From positions 186,001-250,000 of the forward strand of contig NZ_JACOQL010000003.1 of assembly GCF_014490725.1 (NCBI RefSeq): a stretch of 64,000 bases of DNA, written 5' to 3'. Below, one piece after another: positions 27,186 through 37,355 of this stretch (the stretch's first letter is position 1; every line of letters begins with the position of its first letter). Both the position numbers and the translations under genes were made by a program. The notes below the pieces were generated by a model. It saw nothing but the letters and a program-made list of their open reading frames with translations. It made no database searches and was not told the origin of the DNA. The stretch comes from Paracoccus amoyensis (lineage in GTDB: Bacteria > Pseudomonadota > Alphaproteobacteria > Rhodobacterales > Rhodobacteraceae).

Positions 27186-28985
27186 TCACCCATCCATCTT
27201 CAACGCCTGAATAAACGCGGTCTGCGGGATCTCGACCTTGCCGAACTGGCGCATCTTCTTTTTTCCGGCCTTCTGCTTTTCCAGCAGCTTCTTCTTGCGC
27301 GTGGCGTCGCCGCCATAGCATTTCGCGGTCACGTCCTTGCGCATGGCCGACAGCGTTTCGCGGGCGATGACGCGGGAACCGATGGCTGCCTGAATCGGGA
27401 TCTTGAACATGTGGCGCGGGATCAGCTCTTTCAGCTTTTCGACCATGACGCGGCCACGCGCCTCGGCGCGGTCGCGGTGGACCATGATCGACAGGGCATC
27501 CACAGGTTCGTCGTTCACAAGGATCGACATCTTGACCAGAAAATCTTCCCGATATTCCGACAGTTGATAGTCGAACGACGCATAGCCCTTGGTCACGGAT
27601 TTCAGGCGGTCATAGAAATCAAAGACCACCTCGGCCAGCGGCAAGTCATAGACCACCATGGCGCGCTGCCCGGCATAGGTCAGGTCCAGCTGGATGCCGC
27701 GGCGGTCCTGGCACAGTTTCAGCACGTCGCCCAGATATTCGTCGGGCACCATGATGGTGGCCTTGATGCGCGGCTCTTCGATGTGATCGACATAGGTCAG
27801 GTCGGGCATGTCGGCGGGGTTGTGCAGGTCGCGGACCTCGCCATCCTTCATATGCAGCTTGAAGACCACGCTTGGGGCGGTGGTGATCAGGTCCAGATCG
27901 TATTCGCGTTCCAGACGGTCGCGGACGACCTCGAGATGCAGAAGGCCCAAGAAGCCGCAGCGGAAACCGAAGCCGAGGGCGGCTGAGGTTTCCATTTCAT
28001 AGCTGAAACTGGCGTCGTTCAGGGCCAGTTTCTCAATCGCATCGCGCAACGCCTCGAAATCATTGGCATCGACCGGGAACAGGCCGCAGAAAACCACGGG
28101 TTGCGCGGGTTTGAAGCCCGGCAGCGGTTTGTCGGTCGGTTTGCGTTCATGCGTGATGGTATCGCCGACGCGGGTGTCACGGACTTGCTTGATCGACGCG
28201 GTGAAAACGCCGATCTCACCCGGTCCCAATTCGTCGATATCGCGCATCGCAGGGGTCAGGACCGCCAGCTTGTCAAGGCGATAGCTGGCGCCGGTCTGCA
28301 TCATCTTGACCTGATCGCCCTTCTTGATGACGCCATCCATGACGCGGATCATCACGACCACGCCCAGATAGGCGTCATACCATGAATCGACCAGCATGGC
28401 CTTCAAGGGCGCATTCCGATCGCCCTTGGGTGCGGGCAGACGGGTGACGATCGCTTCCAGAACATCAGGAATGCCCAACCCGGTCTTGGCGCTGATCGGG
28501 ACGGCATCCGAGGCATCGATCCCGATCACGTCCTCGATGTTTTCCTTGACCCGCTCTGGCTCGGCCGCTGGCAGGTCGATCTTGTTCAGAACCGGCACGA
28601 TTTCATGGCCGGCATCAATGGCCTGATAGACATTGGCCAGGGTCTGCGCCTCGACCCCCTGGCTGGCATCGACGACCAGCAGGCTGCCTTCGACGGCGCG
28701 CATGGAGCGGCTGACCTCATAGGCGAAATCCACGTGACCGGGGGTGTCGATCAGGTTCAGGATATAGGTTTTGCCATCCTTGGCCGGATAGGAAATCCTG
28801 ACCGTGTTGGCCTTGATCGTGATACCGCGTTCACGTTCGATATCCATGCTGTCCAGCAACTGGGCCTTCATGTCGCGTTCGGCGACAGTTCCCGTCATCT
28901 GGATCAGCCGGTCGGCCAAGGTGGATTTGCCGTGGTCGATATGGGCCACGATCGAAAAATTGCGGATGAGATCAAGGTCGGTCAT
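27186..28985 (-). CDS. lepA: Elongation factor 4 (LepA)
   Basis: A 599-residue translational GTPase that back-translocates or rescues stalled ribosomes. G1 is AHIDHGKST near the N-terminus, G3 DTPGHVDF, G4 NKID, and the C-terminal domain has the LepA-specific RREDLVK-like and [18 protein letters not shown] basic tail. The start at 28985 gives the conserved [18 protein letters not shown] 28994, three codons earlier, is also possible, and neither has a strong Shine-Dalgarno. It follows the DMT permease on the same strand. Confidence 0.96.
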   Translation of the reverse strand: MTDLDLIRNFSIVAHIDHGKSTLADRLIQMTGTVAERDMKAQLLDSMDIERERGITIKANTVRISYPAKDGKTYILNLIDTPGHVDFAYEVSRSMRAVEGSLLVVDASQGVEAQTLANVYQAIDAGHEIVPVLNKIDLPAAEPERVKENIEDVIGIDASDAVPISAKTGLGIPDVLEAIVTRLPAPKGDRNAPLKAMLVDSWYDAYLGVVVMIRVMDGVIKKGDQVKMMQTGASYRLDKLAVLTPAMRDIDELGPGEIGVFTASIKQVRDTRVGDTITHERKPTDKPLPGFKPAQPVVFCGLFPVDANDFEALRDAIEKLALNDASFSYEMETSAALGFGFRCGFLGLLHLEVVRDRLEREYDLDLITTAPSVVFKLHMKDGEVRDLHNPADMPDLTYVDHIEEPRIKATIMVPDEYLGDVLKLCQDRRGIQLDLTYAGQRAMVVYDLPLAEVVFDFYDRLKSVTKGYASFDYQLSEYREDFLVKMSILVNDEPVDALSIMVHRDRAEARGRVMVEKLKELIPRHMFKIPIQAAIGSRVIARETLSAMRKDVTAKCYGGDATRKKKLLEKQKAGKKKMRQFGKVEIPQTAFIQALKMDG

Positions 28986-29026
28986 GCGCCGCATATACAG
29001 GGGCGAATTGGGCGCGGAAAGGGGGA

Positions 29027-30001
29027 TTATCGCGCCGGGCCGCCTGTGTCCTGACGTTCTTCGGGCAGGTCACGCCGGGGCGGGTCGACCATGACCGACA
29101 CATTGCCCGCATGGTCCGCCGGTGCCCATGAATCACGACGCTTGCGGCGGGCTTCGCGCCACATCGTATAGATGCCCGATCCGACGATGATCACCGCCCC
29201 CAACAGGGTCAGCGCATCCGGGCGTTCGCCAAAGATCACCACGCCAAGGATCAGGGCAAAGACGATCCGGGCATAACGAAACGGCGCAATCGCAGCGACA
29301 GGTGCAATACGGGTGGCGATGACCATGGACAGATACCCGCCAAGGCCAAAGCACAGCGCCGCGAAGAGATAGGCGACCTCTCCGCCGGCTGGCAGCCGCA
29401 CGGTGGCGTGCTGAAAGACCGCCAGTGCGATCCCGGCCAATCCTGTCGCCAGAAAGGCGCTGGCCGTCAGCGCGTCCGACGATACATGCGCGGGCACGCG
29501 GCGCGTTGCCAGATCGCGCACGGTCAGCATCGCCACCGCGCCAAGCGCCAGAAGCGAGGCCAGCTGGAACGCCTGACTGCCCGGACGCACGATCAGCAGA
29601 ACACCGACAAAGCCCACGATGATCGATACCCAACGGCGCCAACCGACCTGTTCGCCCAGCAGAAGCGCGGCCCCAAGGGTCATGGTCAGCGGCAGCGCCT
29701 GAATGATGGCCGAAGCTGTCGACAGATCGCCAATCGCAAGGGCCGACGCGTAGCAGACGGCGCATCCCGCCTCACCCAGATTGCGCAGGACGACCATCGG
29801 GTGCAGCAGATCACGGCTCCACAGCCTGATCCCGCGTGCAGCCATAAGCCCCCAGAACAGCAACCCGCCCGCGATGCCAAGGCAGGCCATGATGACGCCC
29901 GTGGGCAGGCTGGCCGTCAGCAGCTTGATGAACACATCCTCGAAGGCGAACAGGCCCATGCTGATCACCATCAGCGCCGCTGCTTTCTGATGTCCTTGCA
30001 T
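29027..30001 (-). CDS. EamA/DMT-family permease
   Basis: A 324-residue inner-membrane protein with ten hydrophobic segments in two EamA repeats, as in drug/metabolite transporters. The first begins [23 protein letters not shown] and the second ends [24 protein letters not shown], followed by a polar, Pro/Asp-rich tail of about 35 residues. ATG 30001 is chosen since an earlier ATG-like start (30076) would add a charged, hydrophilic leader and overlap the divergent gene's upstream region. Substrate unknown. It lies 41 bases before lepA. Confidence 0.88.
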   Translation of the reverse strand: MQGHQKAAALMVISMGLFAFEDVFIKLLTASLPTGVIMACLGIAGGLLFWGLMAARGIRLWSRDLLHPMVVLRNLGEAGCAVCYASALAIGDLSTASAIIQALPLTMTLGAALLLGEQVGWRRWVSIIVGFVGVLLIVRPGSQAFQLASLLALGAVAMLTVRDLATRRVPAHVSSDALTASAFLATGLAGIALAVFQHATVRLPAGGEVAYLFAALCFGLGGYLSMVIATRIAPVAAIAPFRYARIVFALILGVVIFGERPDALTLLGAVIIVGSGIYTMWREARRKRRDSWAPADHAGNVSVMVDPPRRDLPEERQDTGGPAR

Positions 30002-30102
30002 GTGCGACCCCGTGTCAGATTGTTTCCGATCCGCTTGTGCGGCAAGATGCAGGGGAATTCCAACCCCAGATTCCAACCCCAGTCAGACGCGGAGGACGTC
30101 AC

Positions 30103-30291
30103 ATGAAGCTGACAATCACCGGAATGAGCTGCAATCATTGCAAAGCCAGCGTTGAAGACGCAATCCAGCAGGCGGGGGGCACAGCGACCGTCGACCTGGC
30201 GGCAGGCACGGCCGATATTCAGGGCGTGTCGGCCGCTGAGGCCATCGCTGCGATTCGCGCGGCTGGCTATGACGCGGCGGCGGCAAACTGA
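30103..30291 (+). CDS. Heavy-metal-associated domain protein (CopZ-like copper chaperone)
   Basis: A 62-residue single HMA domain with the metal site GMSCNHC (Cys pair CxxC) and the late AIRAAGYDA typical of the ferredoxin-like fold. Such proteins carry Cu(I) to P-type ATPases. GGAGG precedes the ATG. No copper ATPase or CueR-like regulator is within the neighbourhood, so its partner is elsewhere. Confidence 0.88.
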   Translation: MKLTITGMSCNHCKASVEDAIQQAGGTATVDLAAGTADIQGVSAAEAIAAIRAAGYDAAAAN

Positions 30292-30465
30292 CCCCCGCCT
30301 TGCCACAAGATATTGACCGGAAAGCGGGACTTGCCACACCACACGGTTCAATCACCAGAGATTGAGCGGGCGTAACATTTCTGCTATATCTTGTTGCCAT
30401 GAAAGGCATTCAGACCGGGCAAACCGGCTGCCTTGCAGAGACCAGGAATCGAGGAGACAGCCCAA

Positions 30466-30768
30466 ATGTTCAACCGCATCTTTATTGCGGCAGCAGCCAT
30501 CGTCTTGACTGCACCGCTGGCGATGGCCGGCCCGATTGACAGCGCCTGCGTGCGTTCCGATCGTGCGCGCGGCAATGCACCGCTATGCGGCTGCATCCAG
30601 CAAGTCGCGAACCAGACCCTGTCGCGTTCGGATCAACGCCGCGCCGCCCGCTTTTTCCGCGAACCTCATGAGGCGCAAGAGGTGCGGATGTCGAAAAGCG
30701 ATTCCGACAACGCCTTCTGGGCACGCTATAAATCCTTTGCCTCGCGGGCCGAGGCTTATTGCCGCTGA
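30466..30768 (+). CDS. Small exported Cys-rich protein, conserved in Rhodobacterales
   Basis: A 100-residue protein with a signal peptide (IFIAAAAIVLTAPLAMA) and four mature cysteines (DSACVRS, PLCGCIQQ, EAYCR). The SRSDQRRAARFFREPHEAQEVR and FWARYKSF stretches match a family I recall from Rhodobacterales genomes, sometimes labelled arginine transporter without evidence. GAGGAG precedes the ATG at 30466. Function unknown. Confidence 0.72.
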   Translation: MFNRIFIAAAAIVLTAPLAMAGPIDSACVRSDRARGNAPLCGCIQQVANQTLSRSDQRRAARFFREPHEAQEVRMSKSDSDNAFWARYKSFASRAEAYCR

Positions 30769-30777
30769 GATCGCAGG

Positions 30778-31458
30778 GTGCGGATCACGGTTCTGACCGG
30801 CGCTGGTATTTCTGCGGAAAGTGGTATCGCCACGTTCCGGGCCAGCGATGGTTTATGGGAACAGCATCGGATCGAGGATGTGGCGATGCCAGAAGGTTTT
30901 GCCCGCGATCCGGCGCTGGTTCATCGCTTCTATAACGCGCGTCGCGCAGCGGCAGCGGCGGCGGAACCAAACCCCGCCCATCGCGCATTGGCCGACCTGG
31001 CCAGGACGCATGACCTGACGCTGGTCACGCAGAATGTCGATGATCTGCACGAACGCGGAGGCAGCCCCGAAGTCATCCATATGCACGGATCGCTTGCCCG
31101 TGCGCTTTGCGCATCCTGCGGCGAAAGATGGGATGCCCCTGCCGTCATGTCGCCCGAAGATCCCTGCCCCTTTTGCGGCGCCAGGGCGACCCGCCCCGAT
31201 ATCGTCTGGTTCGGGGAAATCCCCTATGACATGGACCGCATCTGGGACGCCTTGGGGACAAGCGATTTGTTCGCCGCAATCGGCACGTCCGGCAATGTCT
31301 ATCCCGCAGCGGGCTTTGTCCAACATGCCGCACGTCACGGCGTTGAATGCGTCGAACTGAACCTTGATGCCAGCGCCAATGCCCGTGACTTTGACCGGCG
31401 CATCATCGGCCCGGCATCGGAAACCGTGCCGGAATGGGTCAAAAGCCTGACCTCCTGA
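30778..31458 (+). CDS. cobB: Sirtuin, NAD-dependent protein deacylase (CobB-like)
   Basis: A 226-residue sirtuin that removes acyl groups from lysines using NAD. It shows GAGISAESGIATFR at the NAD site, TQNVDDLHERGG, the catalytic His in HMHGS, a zinc tetrad (CASC and CPFC) and the late GTSGNVYPAAGFV and ELN elements. The arrangement fits bacterial class III/CobB. The start is GTG at 30778, nine bases after the previous stop; a strong ribosome-binding site is not obvious. Confidence 0.92.
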   Translation: MRITVLTGAGISAESGIATFRASDGLWEQHRIEDVAMPEGFARDPALVHRFYNARRAAAAAAEPNPAHRALADLARTHDLTLVTQNVDDLHERGGSPEVIHMHGSLARALCASCGERWDAPAVMSPEDPCPFCGARATRPDIVWFGEIPYDMDRIWDALGTSDLFAAIGTSGNVYPAAGFVQHAARHGVECVELNLDASANARDFDRRIIGPASETVPEWVKSLTS

Positions 31459-31536
31459 CAACACCCCGTCACATAATTTCTGCATGCCGGCGAAACCTCT
31501 TGCCCTGCGGATCGGGATTCGGTTAACGCAAATCTG

Positions 31537-31702
31537 CCTCGGTTCCGGGTCGAAAGCCCGGTGAAAAGGGAACGCGGTGCAAATCCGCGACTGCCCCCGC
31601 AACTGTAAGCGGCGAGCGAAGCCGGATTACGCCACTGTCTGCAGATGCAGATGGGAAGGCCCGGCCAAGCTGCGACCCGCCTAGTCAGGAGACCTGCCGA
31701 TG
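31537..31702 (+). ncRNA. Cobalamin (B12) riboswitch
   Basis: The segment carries the class signature: GAAAAGGGAACGCGGTGCAA, a CCGCGACTGCCCCCGCAACTG core, GCCGGATTACGCCACTGT, then GGGAAGGC and the B12-box-like GTCAGGAGACCTGCC before a TonB-receptor gene. These are the conserved AdoCbl/cobalamin elements in order. It should repress the downstream btuBFCD genes when the cofactor is abundant. It is upstream of 31826 by about 125 bases. Confidence 0.95.
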
Positions 31703-31825
31703 CAATCACCCTGGGCGCATACGGGGCGTGTGTGCAAAGCGGAGCTTCCGTCGTGGTGATGCCAATCGTCCGTCCCCGGACATTCACCACATTGCCCGAC
31801 AGGGCTATTGGAAGGACCACGCCGA

Positions 31826-33652
31826 ATGCCATGCAAGACCCGCCTGTTCACCACCAGCATCATCCTGACGCTGACAACTGCCCTGCCAGCCCTTGCGCAG
31901 GATGATACGCCCTATGCGCTGCCCCCGATTACGCTGACCGCAAACCGCGAGGCGACCGATCTGGACAAAAGCGGCAGTTCCGTCTCAATCATCACCCCGC
32001 AGGAGCTGAACGGCCGTGCGGGTGAGCCTTTGTCAGACACATTGTCCAGGCTGCCCGGTGTGACCATCCGCCAGAGCGGCCCCTTGGGAACCACGGGATC
32101 GATATCCGTCCGCGGCGCGCCCAGCCATTACCTGCCCGTCGTCATTGACGGGATCGAGGTATCGGACGCGGCCGCCGGGCAACCCGCTTATGACATCGGC
32201 GGGCTGATCGGCGCGGACGTGGCGCAGGGCGAATTGTTGCGCGGCGCGCAATCGGCGCTGTATGGATCGCGCGCGGTTTCGGGCGTGCTGACCCTGCAAT
32301 CGCCGCGGCCCACCGAAGAGGGCGTTCATCACAATGTCACAGCCGAGGCCGGCAGCTACAATACATGGCTGGCCCGCTATGGCGTCACCATGCGCCGGAA
32401 CGCGACCGATCTGGCCTTTTCGGCAACCCGGATCGAAACGGATGGCTTCTCGGCCCTTGATGAGAATGACGGCAACTTCGAGGACGATGGCTATGAAGCC
32501 ACGCGCCTGACCTTCTATGCCGCGCATGAATTGCAGGGCGGCGCAAAGATCGGCGTGAATGGTTTCTGGGAGGATAGCACCAGCCATTTCGACGACTGGA
32601 GTGGCGATGTCGTCGGTTCGACCGGCGATGATTATACGGATCGGGAAAGTTTCGGCCTGCGTGGATTTGCGGAATTTCAAACAGGCGCGATTGATCATGC
32701 GCTTGCCCTGACGCGTTATCGTATGGATCGAACCAGTTATCAGAATAATTTTCCGACCGATTTCACTGGCACCCGAACCAAGCTGTCATGGCAGGGTGCG
32801 ACAGATCTGGGCACGAATGGCGCACGGCTGATCTTTGGCGCGGATAGCGAAAAAGAGGCGGCCGATGGTTATGGCGACACACGCACAAATGGTGTGTTTG
32901 CCGAACTGACGACGCCCGTCGGACAGCGTGCCGATCTGTCTCTGTCGTTGCGACATGACAATCATTCGGAATTTGGCGATTTTACTTCGGGCCGGATCGC
33001 GGGGGTATACCGCCTGCGCGACGATCTGCTGTTGCGCGCAGCCTATGGCAATGGCTTCCGCGCGCCATCACTGTATGAGCTTTATGGCCCCTACGGCGAC
33101 GAGACGCTGATGCGAGAAGAAAGCCGCAGCGCCGAAATCGGCATCGAAAAGCAATGGGGGGCTGACAGCTATCTACGCCTGACGACTTTCTGGTTGAAAG
33201 CGACCAGCCTGATTGGCTGGGATGATCGTGGCACCCCGGATTGGTCCGATGACGGTTACAATCAAGTCGATGGCGACGCCCGCCGCAAGGGGGTCGAACT
33301 CGACGGGCGCTATGCCTTTGGCGCGGGTTATGCATTGACCGGCAGCTACACCTATATCGACAATGAGGTGGCGTCCGAATGGGCCGAGGTTCCCGGTCAG
33401 ACGGTCAATCTTGGGATCGAGGGCAGCTTTGCGACCGGAACCACGGCCGCCTTGAATATGCGCTATGTCGGGGACCGCCCGCAGGATCTTGGGGATTTCA
33501 CGGTCGTTGACCTGCTGGTCACGCATCCGCTGCGCGACAACAGCGAAGTCTATCTTCGAATCGAGAACCTGTTTGATGAGCAATACCAACTGGTCAATGG
33601 TTATGGCACGTCGGACCGGGCGTTCTACGCGGGCGTCCGTGCCTCGTTCTAA
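31826..33652 (+). CDS. btuB: TonB-dependent cobalamin receptor (BtuB-like)
   Basis: A 608-residue outer-membrane receptor. It has a signal peptide (ending ALA before QDD), a TonB box region ITLTAN, a plug domain (SVSIITPQELNGRAG, SRLPGVTIRQSG, LRGAQSALYGSRAVSGVL) and a beta-barrel ending in the aromatic AFYAGVRASF. Placement directly under a cobalamin riboswitch and before btuFCD makes vitamin B12 the likely cargo. ATG 31826 follows GGAAGGA; the TTG at 31808 precedes it. The end overlaps the btuF start in another frame. Confidence 0.93.
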   Translation: MPCKTRLFTTSIILTLTTALPALAQDDTPYALPPITLTANREATDLDKSGSSVSIITPQELNGRAGEPLSDTLSRLPGVTIRQSGPLGTTGSISVRGAPSHYLPVVIDGIEVSDAAAGQPAYDIGGLIGADVAQGELLRGAQSALYGSRAVSGVLTLQSPRPTEEGVHHNVTAEAGSYNTWLARYGVTMRRNATDLAFSATRIETDGFSALDENDGNFEDDGYEATRLTFYAAHELQGGAKIGVNGFWEDSTSHFDDWSGDVVGSTGDDYTDRESFGLRGFAEFQTGAIDHALALTRYRMDRTSYQNNFPTDFTGTRTKLSWQGATDLGTNGARLIFGADSEKEAADGYGDTRTNGVFAELTTPVGQRADLSLSLRHDNHSEFGDFTSGRIAGVYRLRDDLLLRAAYGNGFRAPSLYELYGPYGDETLMREESRSAEIGIEKQWGADSYLRLTTFWLKATSLIGWDDRGTPDWSDDGYNQVDGDARRKGVELDGRYAFGAGYALTGSYTYIDNEVASEWAEVPGQTVNLGIEGSFATGTTAALNMRYVGDRPQDLGDFTVVDLLVTHPLRDNSEVYLRIENLFDEQYQLVNGYGTSDRAFYAGVRASF

Positions 33653-34460
33653 GGCGATAGTGGCGTTGGCGGTGGCGATGCTTGTCGCGGCCCCTGCCTT
33701 TGCCCCTGCCCTTGCCACGCCTGCCCCCTCTGCTCCTCAGCGGGTGGTGTCGATGAACCTGTGCACGGACCAGTTGGCGATGATGCTGGCTGCGCCCGGC
33801 CAGCTGATCTCGGTCAGTGATCTAGCGCAGGACAAGCGCATGTCGCCCATGGCGCAAGAAGCGGCTGGCTATCCAATCAATCGGGGGCGCGCCGAGGAAA
33901 TCTACCTGATGAATCCTGATCTGGTGATTGCAGGGGAATATGCCTCGGCGCCGACCGTCGCCATGCTGCGGCGGCTTGGTATCCGGGTCGAAGTTCTGTC
34001 GCCCGCCGAAGATATCGACGCCATTCGGGACCAGATCACGCAGGTCGGGGATTTGCTTGGCCAGCCGGAAAAGGCCCGACAGATTCTGGCCGATTTCGAT
34101 ACCGGGTTGGCCCGTGTCACCAGCAAGACGGGTCGCGGCCGCGCGGCGCTGTATTACGCGAACGGCTTTACGTCGGGGCGCGACACGCTGGCGGGGATCA
34201 TCGTCACGACTGCGGGCTATGACAATATCGCGAATGATTACGGCGTGACGGAGACAAGGGCGCTGCCCCTTGAATTGCTGGTCATGTCGGACCCGGATCG
34301 GCTGATCACCGGCGCGAAGTGGCCGGGTCAATCGCGCAGCGAGGCCATTCTGGACCATCCCGTTCTTGCCGAAATCACGCCGAACATCATCGAGGCCACG
34401 GACGCCAATTGGGTTTGCGGCACCCCATTCATCCTGCATGCGATCAGGTCGCTGCAATGA
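33639..34460 (+). CDS. btuF: Cobalamin ABC transporter substrate-binding protein (BtuF-like)
   Basis: A 273-residue periplasmic protein of the class III (BtuF/FhuD-like) binding family, with a signal peptide (LAVAMLVAAPAFAPALA) and two lobes; PQRVVSMNLCTDQLAMML begins the mature fold and later ILADFDTGLARV lies in the linker helix. GTG 33639 gives a normal signal peptide; ATG 33603 adds a long Arg/Ser n-region and is less likely. Both overlap btuB, and btuC begins four bases before the stop. The start is uncertain; the identity comes from the operon and fold. Confidence 0.88.
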   Translation: MPRSKAIVALAVAMLVAAPAFAPALATPAPSAPQRVVSMNLCTDQLAMMLAAPGQLISVSDLAQDKRMSPMAQEAAGYPINRGRAEEIYLMNPDLVIAGEYASAPTVAMLRRLGIRVEVLSPAEDIDAIRDQITQVGDLLGQPEKARQILADFDTGLARVTSKTGRGRAALYYANGFTSGRDTLAGIIVTTAGYDNIANDYGVTETRALPLELLVMSDPDRLITGAKWPGQSRSEAILDHPVLAEITPNIIEATDANWVCGTPFILHAIRSLQ

Positions 34461-35443
34461 AGCCGCTTTTCGTCATCCTCGGGGTGTTGATGCTGCTGCT
34501 GTTCTCGGCCTCGCTGCTGATCGGTCCTGCGGGCTTTGGCGGCTGGCAAGGGGCGCACGCGCTGATCCTTGGCGGCGACGGGCCGGTGCCCATCGTGATG
34601 CGGGAAATCCGGCTGCCGCGTGCCTTGCTGGGGTTGGCGATCGGTGCGGGGCTGGGCCTGACCGGGGCCGCAATGCAGGGCTATCTGCGCAACCCGTTGG
34701 CCGAACCGGGGCTGATCGGCGTATCGGGCACAGCGGCATTGGGCGCCGTCATCGCGATTCAAACCGGGCTTTCGGCAACCGCCGCGCTGGCGCTGCCCTT
34801 TGCGGCTTTGCTGGGGGCTGCGATTGGTGTCGGCCTGCTGATGCTGCTGGCTGGCCCGCGGGGTGGATCGGTCACACTGATCCTTGCCGGTGTGGCGATT
34901 TCGGCCCTTGCCGGGGCGGGAACGGCGCTGGTGCTGAATCTGTCACCCAATCCCTATGCCGCGAATGAGATTGTGTTCTGGCTGATGGGGTCCCTGGCAG
35001 ACCGGTCCATGCAGCATGTCGCGCTGGCGCTGCCTTTGATGTTGCTGGGCGCGGTGCTGATCTGGTTTTCGGGGCGCGCCCTGAACGCGCTGACGCTGGG
35101 CGAAGCTGCAGCCAGCGCCATGGGCGTATCGGCGGCCGCGTTACGTTGGCGATTGATCGCGGGCGTCGCCCTGATCATCGGACCGGCGACGGCGGTTGCG
35201 GGGGCGATCGGCTTTGTGGGTCTGGTGGTGCCGCATATTCTGCGTCCGTTTGTGGGCGCGCGGCCGTCGGCATTGCTGACGGCCTCGGCGCTTGGCGGGG
35301 CGGTGCTGCTGCTGGCTGCCGATATCGCGGTCCGCCTGGTTATCCCCGAACGCGATCTGAAGTTGGGTGTGTTGACCGCCATTGTCGGGGCGCCGCTGTT
35401 CTTGCACTTGATCTGGAAGACCCGCAGCGGAGGGCACGGCTGA
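34457..35443 (+). CDS. btuC: Cobalamin ABC transporter permease (BtuC-like, FecCD family)
   Basis: A 328-residue FecCD-type permease with about ten membrane segments, the REIRLPRALLGLAIGAGLGLTGAAMQGYLRNPLAEP entry motif (spanning residues 42-77) and GFVGLVVPHILRPFVG, which couples to the ATPase. The ATG overlaps the btuF stop (ATGA), and the stop overlaps the btuD ATG, so the three are translated together. Confidence 0.94.
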   Translation: MKPLFVILGVLMLLLFSASLLIGPAGFGGWQGAHALILGGDGPVPIVMREIRLPRALLGLAIGAGLGLTGAAMQGYLRNPLAEPGLIGVSGTAALGAVIAIQTGLSATAALALPFAALLGAAIGVGLLMLLAGPRGGSVTLILAGVAISALAGAGTALVLNLSPNPYAANEIVFWLMGSLADRSMQHVALALPLMLLGAVLIWFSGRALNALTLGEAAASAMGVSAAALRWRLIAGVALIIGPATAVAGAIGFVGLVVPHILRPFVGARPSALLTASALGGAVLLLAADIAVRLVIPERDLKLGVLTAIVGAPLFLHLIWKTRSGGHG

Positions 35444-36186
35444 TGTTATTGTCGCTGAAAAACATTCATGTCACGCGCCGCAATCGCGTCATTCTGGATC
35501 AAGTGTCTCTGTCCCTGAAAGAAGGTGAGTTCATCGGCCTGATCGGGCCGAACGGCGCGGGAAAATCCACGCTGATGGAGGTCGCACTTGGCCTGCTGTC
35601 CTTTACCGGCCAATCAAATCTGGCGCAAATGGGCGCCGCCGAACGCGCCCGAACCGCCGCCTATCTTCCCCAGGCCCGGGAGATCGCATGGCCGGTCAGC
35701 GTCGAGGATCTTGTGGCGCTTGGCCGTATTCCTTGGCCCGGCAGCGGGCGCAGTCAGAATGATGCAGAAGCAATAGATATCGCGATCAACCGCTTGGGAT
35801 TGCAGAATTTTCGCAAGCGCACAGCGTTGCGTCTGTCAGGCGGCGAACAGAACCGCGCCCTGATAGCGCGCGCATTGGCGCAGGATACGCCGCTGCTTCT
35901 GGCGGATGAACCTGCAGCGGGGCTGGACCCGGCACAGCAACTGGCCTGCATGGGCCTGTTTCGCGATCTGGCGCGTGAAGGCCGGGGCGTGCTGGCCTCG
36001 GTCCACGATCTGGGATTGGCGGCTCGTTACTGCACCCGATTGGTTTTGCTGGCAGAAAAGCACGTGCTGGCCGATGGCGTCCCAGAGGATGTGCTGACGG
36101 ATGCGATGCTGCACCGCGCCTTTGGGATCAGGGTCCGCCGGGTGCAGACACCCGACGGCCTGGCAATCCTGCCGTTACCGGCTTAA
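35443..36186 (+). CDS. btuD: Cobalamin ABC transporter ATPase (BtuD-like)
   Basis: A 247-residue ABC ATPase with Walker A GPNGAGKST, signature LSGGEQNR, Walker B LLLADEP and the H-loop SVHDLG. It completes the riboswitch-controlled btuBFCD uptake operon. The ATG shares bases with the btuC stop. Its TAA overlaps the stop of the convergent ParA gene by a few bases. Confidence 0.94.
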   Translation: MLLSLKNIHVTRRNRVILDQVSLSLKEGEFIGLIGPNGAGKSTLMEVALGLLSFTGQSNLAQMGAAERARTAAYLPQAREIAWPVSVEDLVALGRIPWPGSGRSQNDAEAIDIAINRLGLQNFRKRTALRLSGGEQNRALIARALAQDTPLLLADEPAAGLDPAQQLACMGLFRDLAREGRGVLASVHDLGLAARYCTRLVLLAEKHVLADGVPEDVLTDAMLHRAFGIRVRRVQTPDGLAILPLPA

Positions 36187-36818
36187 TCCATCGCCGACAG
36201 AACTTCATCCGTCAGGGCCGCGACCTCATCCCGGGCAAGCCCGCTTTTGGCACGCTCGATCACGCTCAGCCCAAGGCCCAGCGTTTCCGCATAGGCGACC
36301 CGGTTGGCGACTTGGGTGGTGGCGACGTCAGCCCCCAATTCGGCTGCTTTTTCAGCGACTTCGACGGACAATCTTGTATTTGGCCGAACGCGATTCAAAA
36401 CCACCAGAACAGGTGCCTTTTCACGTCTGGCCAGGTCCAGAACGCCTTCGGTCGCCCACAAATCAACGTGGCTGGTCGCAACCGGCACGACGACCAGATC
36501 CGCCACGCGCAGCGCGGGGCGAAGGTCACTGTCGATCTTGGGTGGCGTGTCGATGATGACATAATCAAACCGCCGCTTCAGCTTTTCGGATTCGTAGCTG
36601 GCCCCCCACGCAGACGAGGTTGAAAAATCCATCGCCTCGTCTTCGCCATATGCCTGAATACGTTCAATAAACCAGCGGCCCATGCTGCCCTGCGGGTCCG
36701 TGTCGATCAGCGCAACGGATTTGCCCCGCTGATGCAGACTGACGGCCAGATTGATGGCCAAAGTCGTTTTCCCCGAGCCGCCCTTTTGCTGGGCTATCGT
36801 AATGATCCTGCCCGACAT
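36183..36818 (-). CDS. Orphan ParA/MinD-family ATPase
   Basis: A 211-residue deviant-Walker ATPase with KGGSGKTT at residues 12-19, DTDPQGSM and DTPPKID. It is the size of small ParA-type partitioning or positioning ATPases. No parB or parS-like partner lies beside it, so it is not the chromosomal parA. AGGAGG precedes ATG 36818. It might position a cellular component such as a chemoreceptor or a plasmid relic; no evidence decides. Confidence 0.88.
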   Translation of the reverse strand: MSGRIITIAQQKGGSGKTTLAINLAVSLHQRGKSVALIDTDPQGSMGRWFIERIQAYGEDEAMDFSTSSAWGASYESEKLKRRFDYVIIDTPPKIDSDLRPALRVADLVVVPVATSHVDLWATEGVLDLARREKAPVLVVLNRVRPNTRLSVEVAEKAAELGADVATTQVANRVAYAETLGLGLSVIERAKSGLARDEVAALTDEVLSAMD

Positions 36819-36896
36819 CACCCCTCCTGCGCGTCAACTTATTGTGACGTTAGCGGGGCGTGTCGGCGATTGCACGGCCTTTTTGCATATGCAGCA

Positions 36897-37220
36897 TCAA
36901 TCGCGAAAAACCGACTGGACCTCATACATGACCGGCTCGAAACTTTTGCACATGCTGTTGATTTCGCGGTTTCTGCGACGCATTTCATCGCTGCGCAACA
37001 TGGCCTGATAATCTTTGCGGTCGCGCCATTGCGAATAGGTCGCGATCCGGGTCTGCGCATCATTCAGATGGATCGCGCCTGAAACAAAACCGGCCTGGCG
37101 CCGGATGACCTGATCCCAAGCATCGGTCAACAGATCCAGAACATCATGGGCGCTGCCGGGCGTGACCTCGAACGTGGTGATAACCGTCTGGCCGTCGAAA
37201 TCGGGGCGGATGTCGGGCAT
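36897..37220 (-). CDS. Antibiotic biosynthesis monooxygenase (ABM) family protein
   Basis: A 107-residue ferredoxin-like dimeric ABM/YgiN-type protein. TTFEVTPGSAHDVLDLL, GFVSGAIHLNDAQTRIATYSQW and the following RDRKDYQAML are the typical repeats. Members include quinol monooxygenases, heme-degrading enzymes and inactive relatives; none can be chosen here. It is upstream of the ParA gene on the same strand. Confidence 0.82.
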   Translation of the reverse strand: MPDIRPDFDGQTVITTFEVTPGSAHDVLDLLTDAWDQVIRRQAGFVSGAIHLNDAQTRIATYSQWRDRKDYQAMLRSDEMRRRNREINSMCKSFEPVMYEVQSVFRD

Positions 37221-37355
37221 GGCTGGCCTCCTTCTGGCGATGCGCTGTGCTTAGCCTAGGACGAAAATCACGGTCTGCAAAGTGATGCGTGATCCCATTG
37301 CCCAGCCGCACCACAAGGTGCATGTTCCACAGCAGTTAGCGAACAGGAGCAGGCA

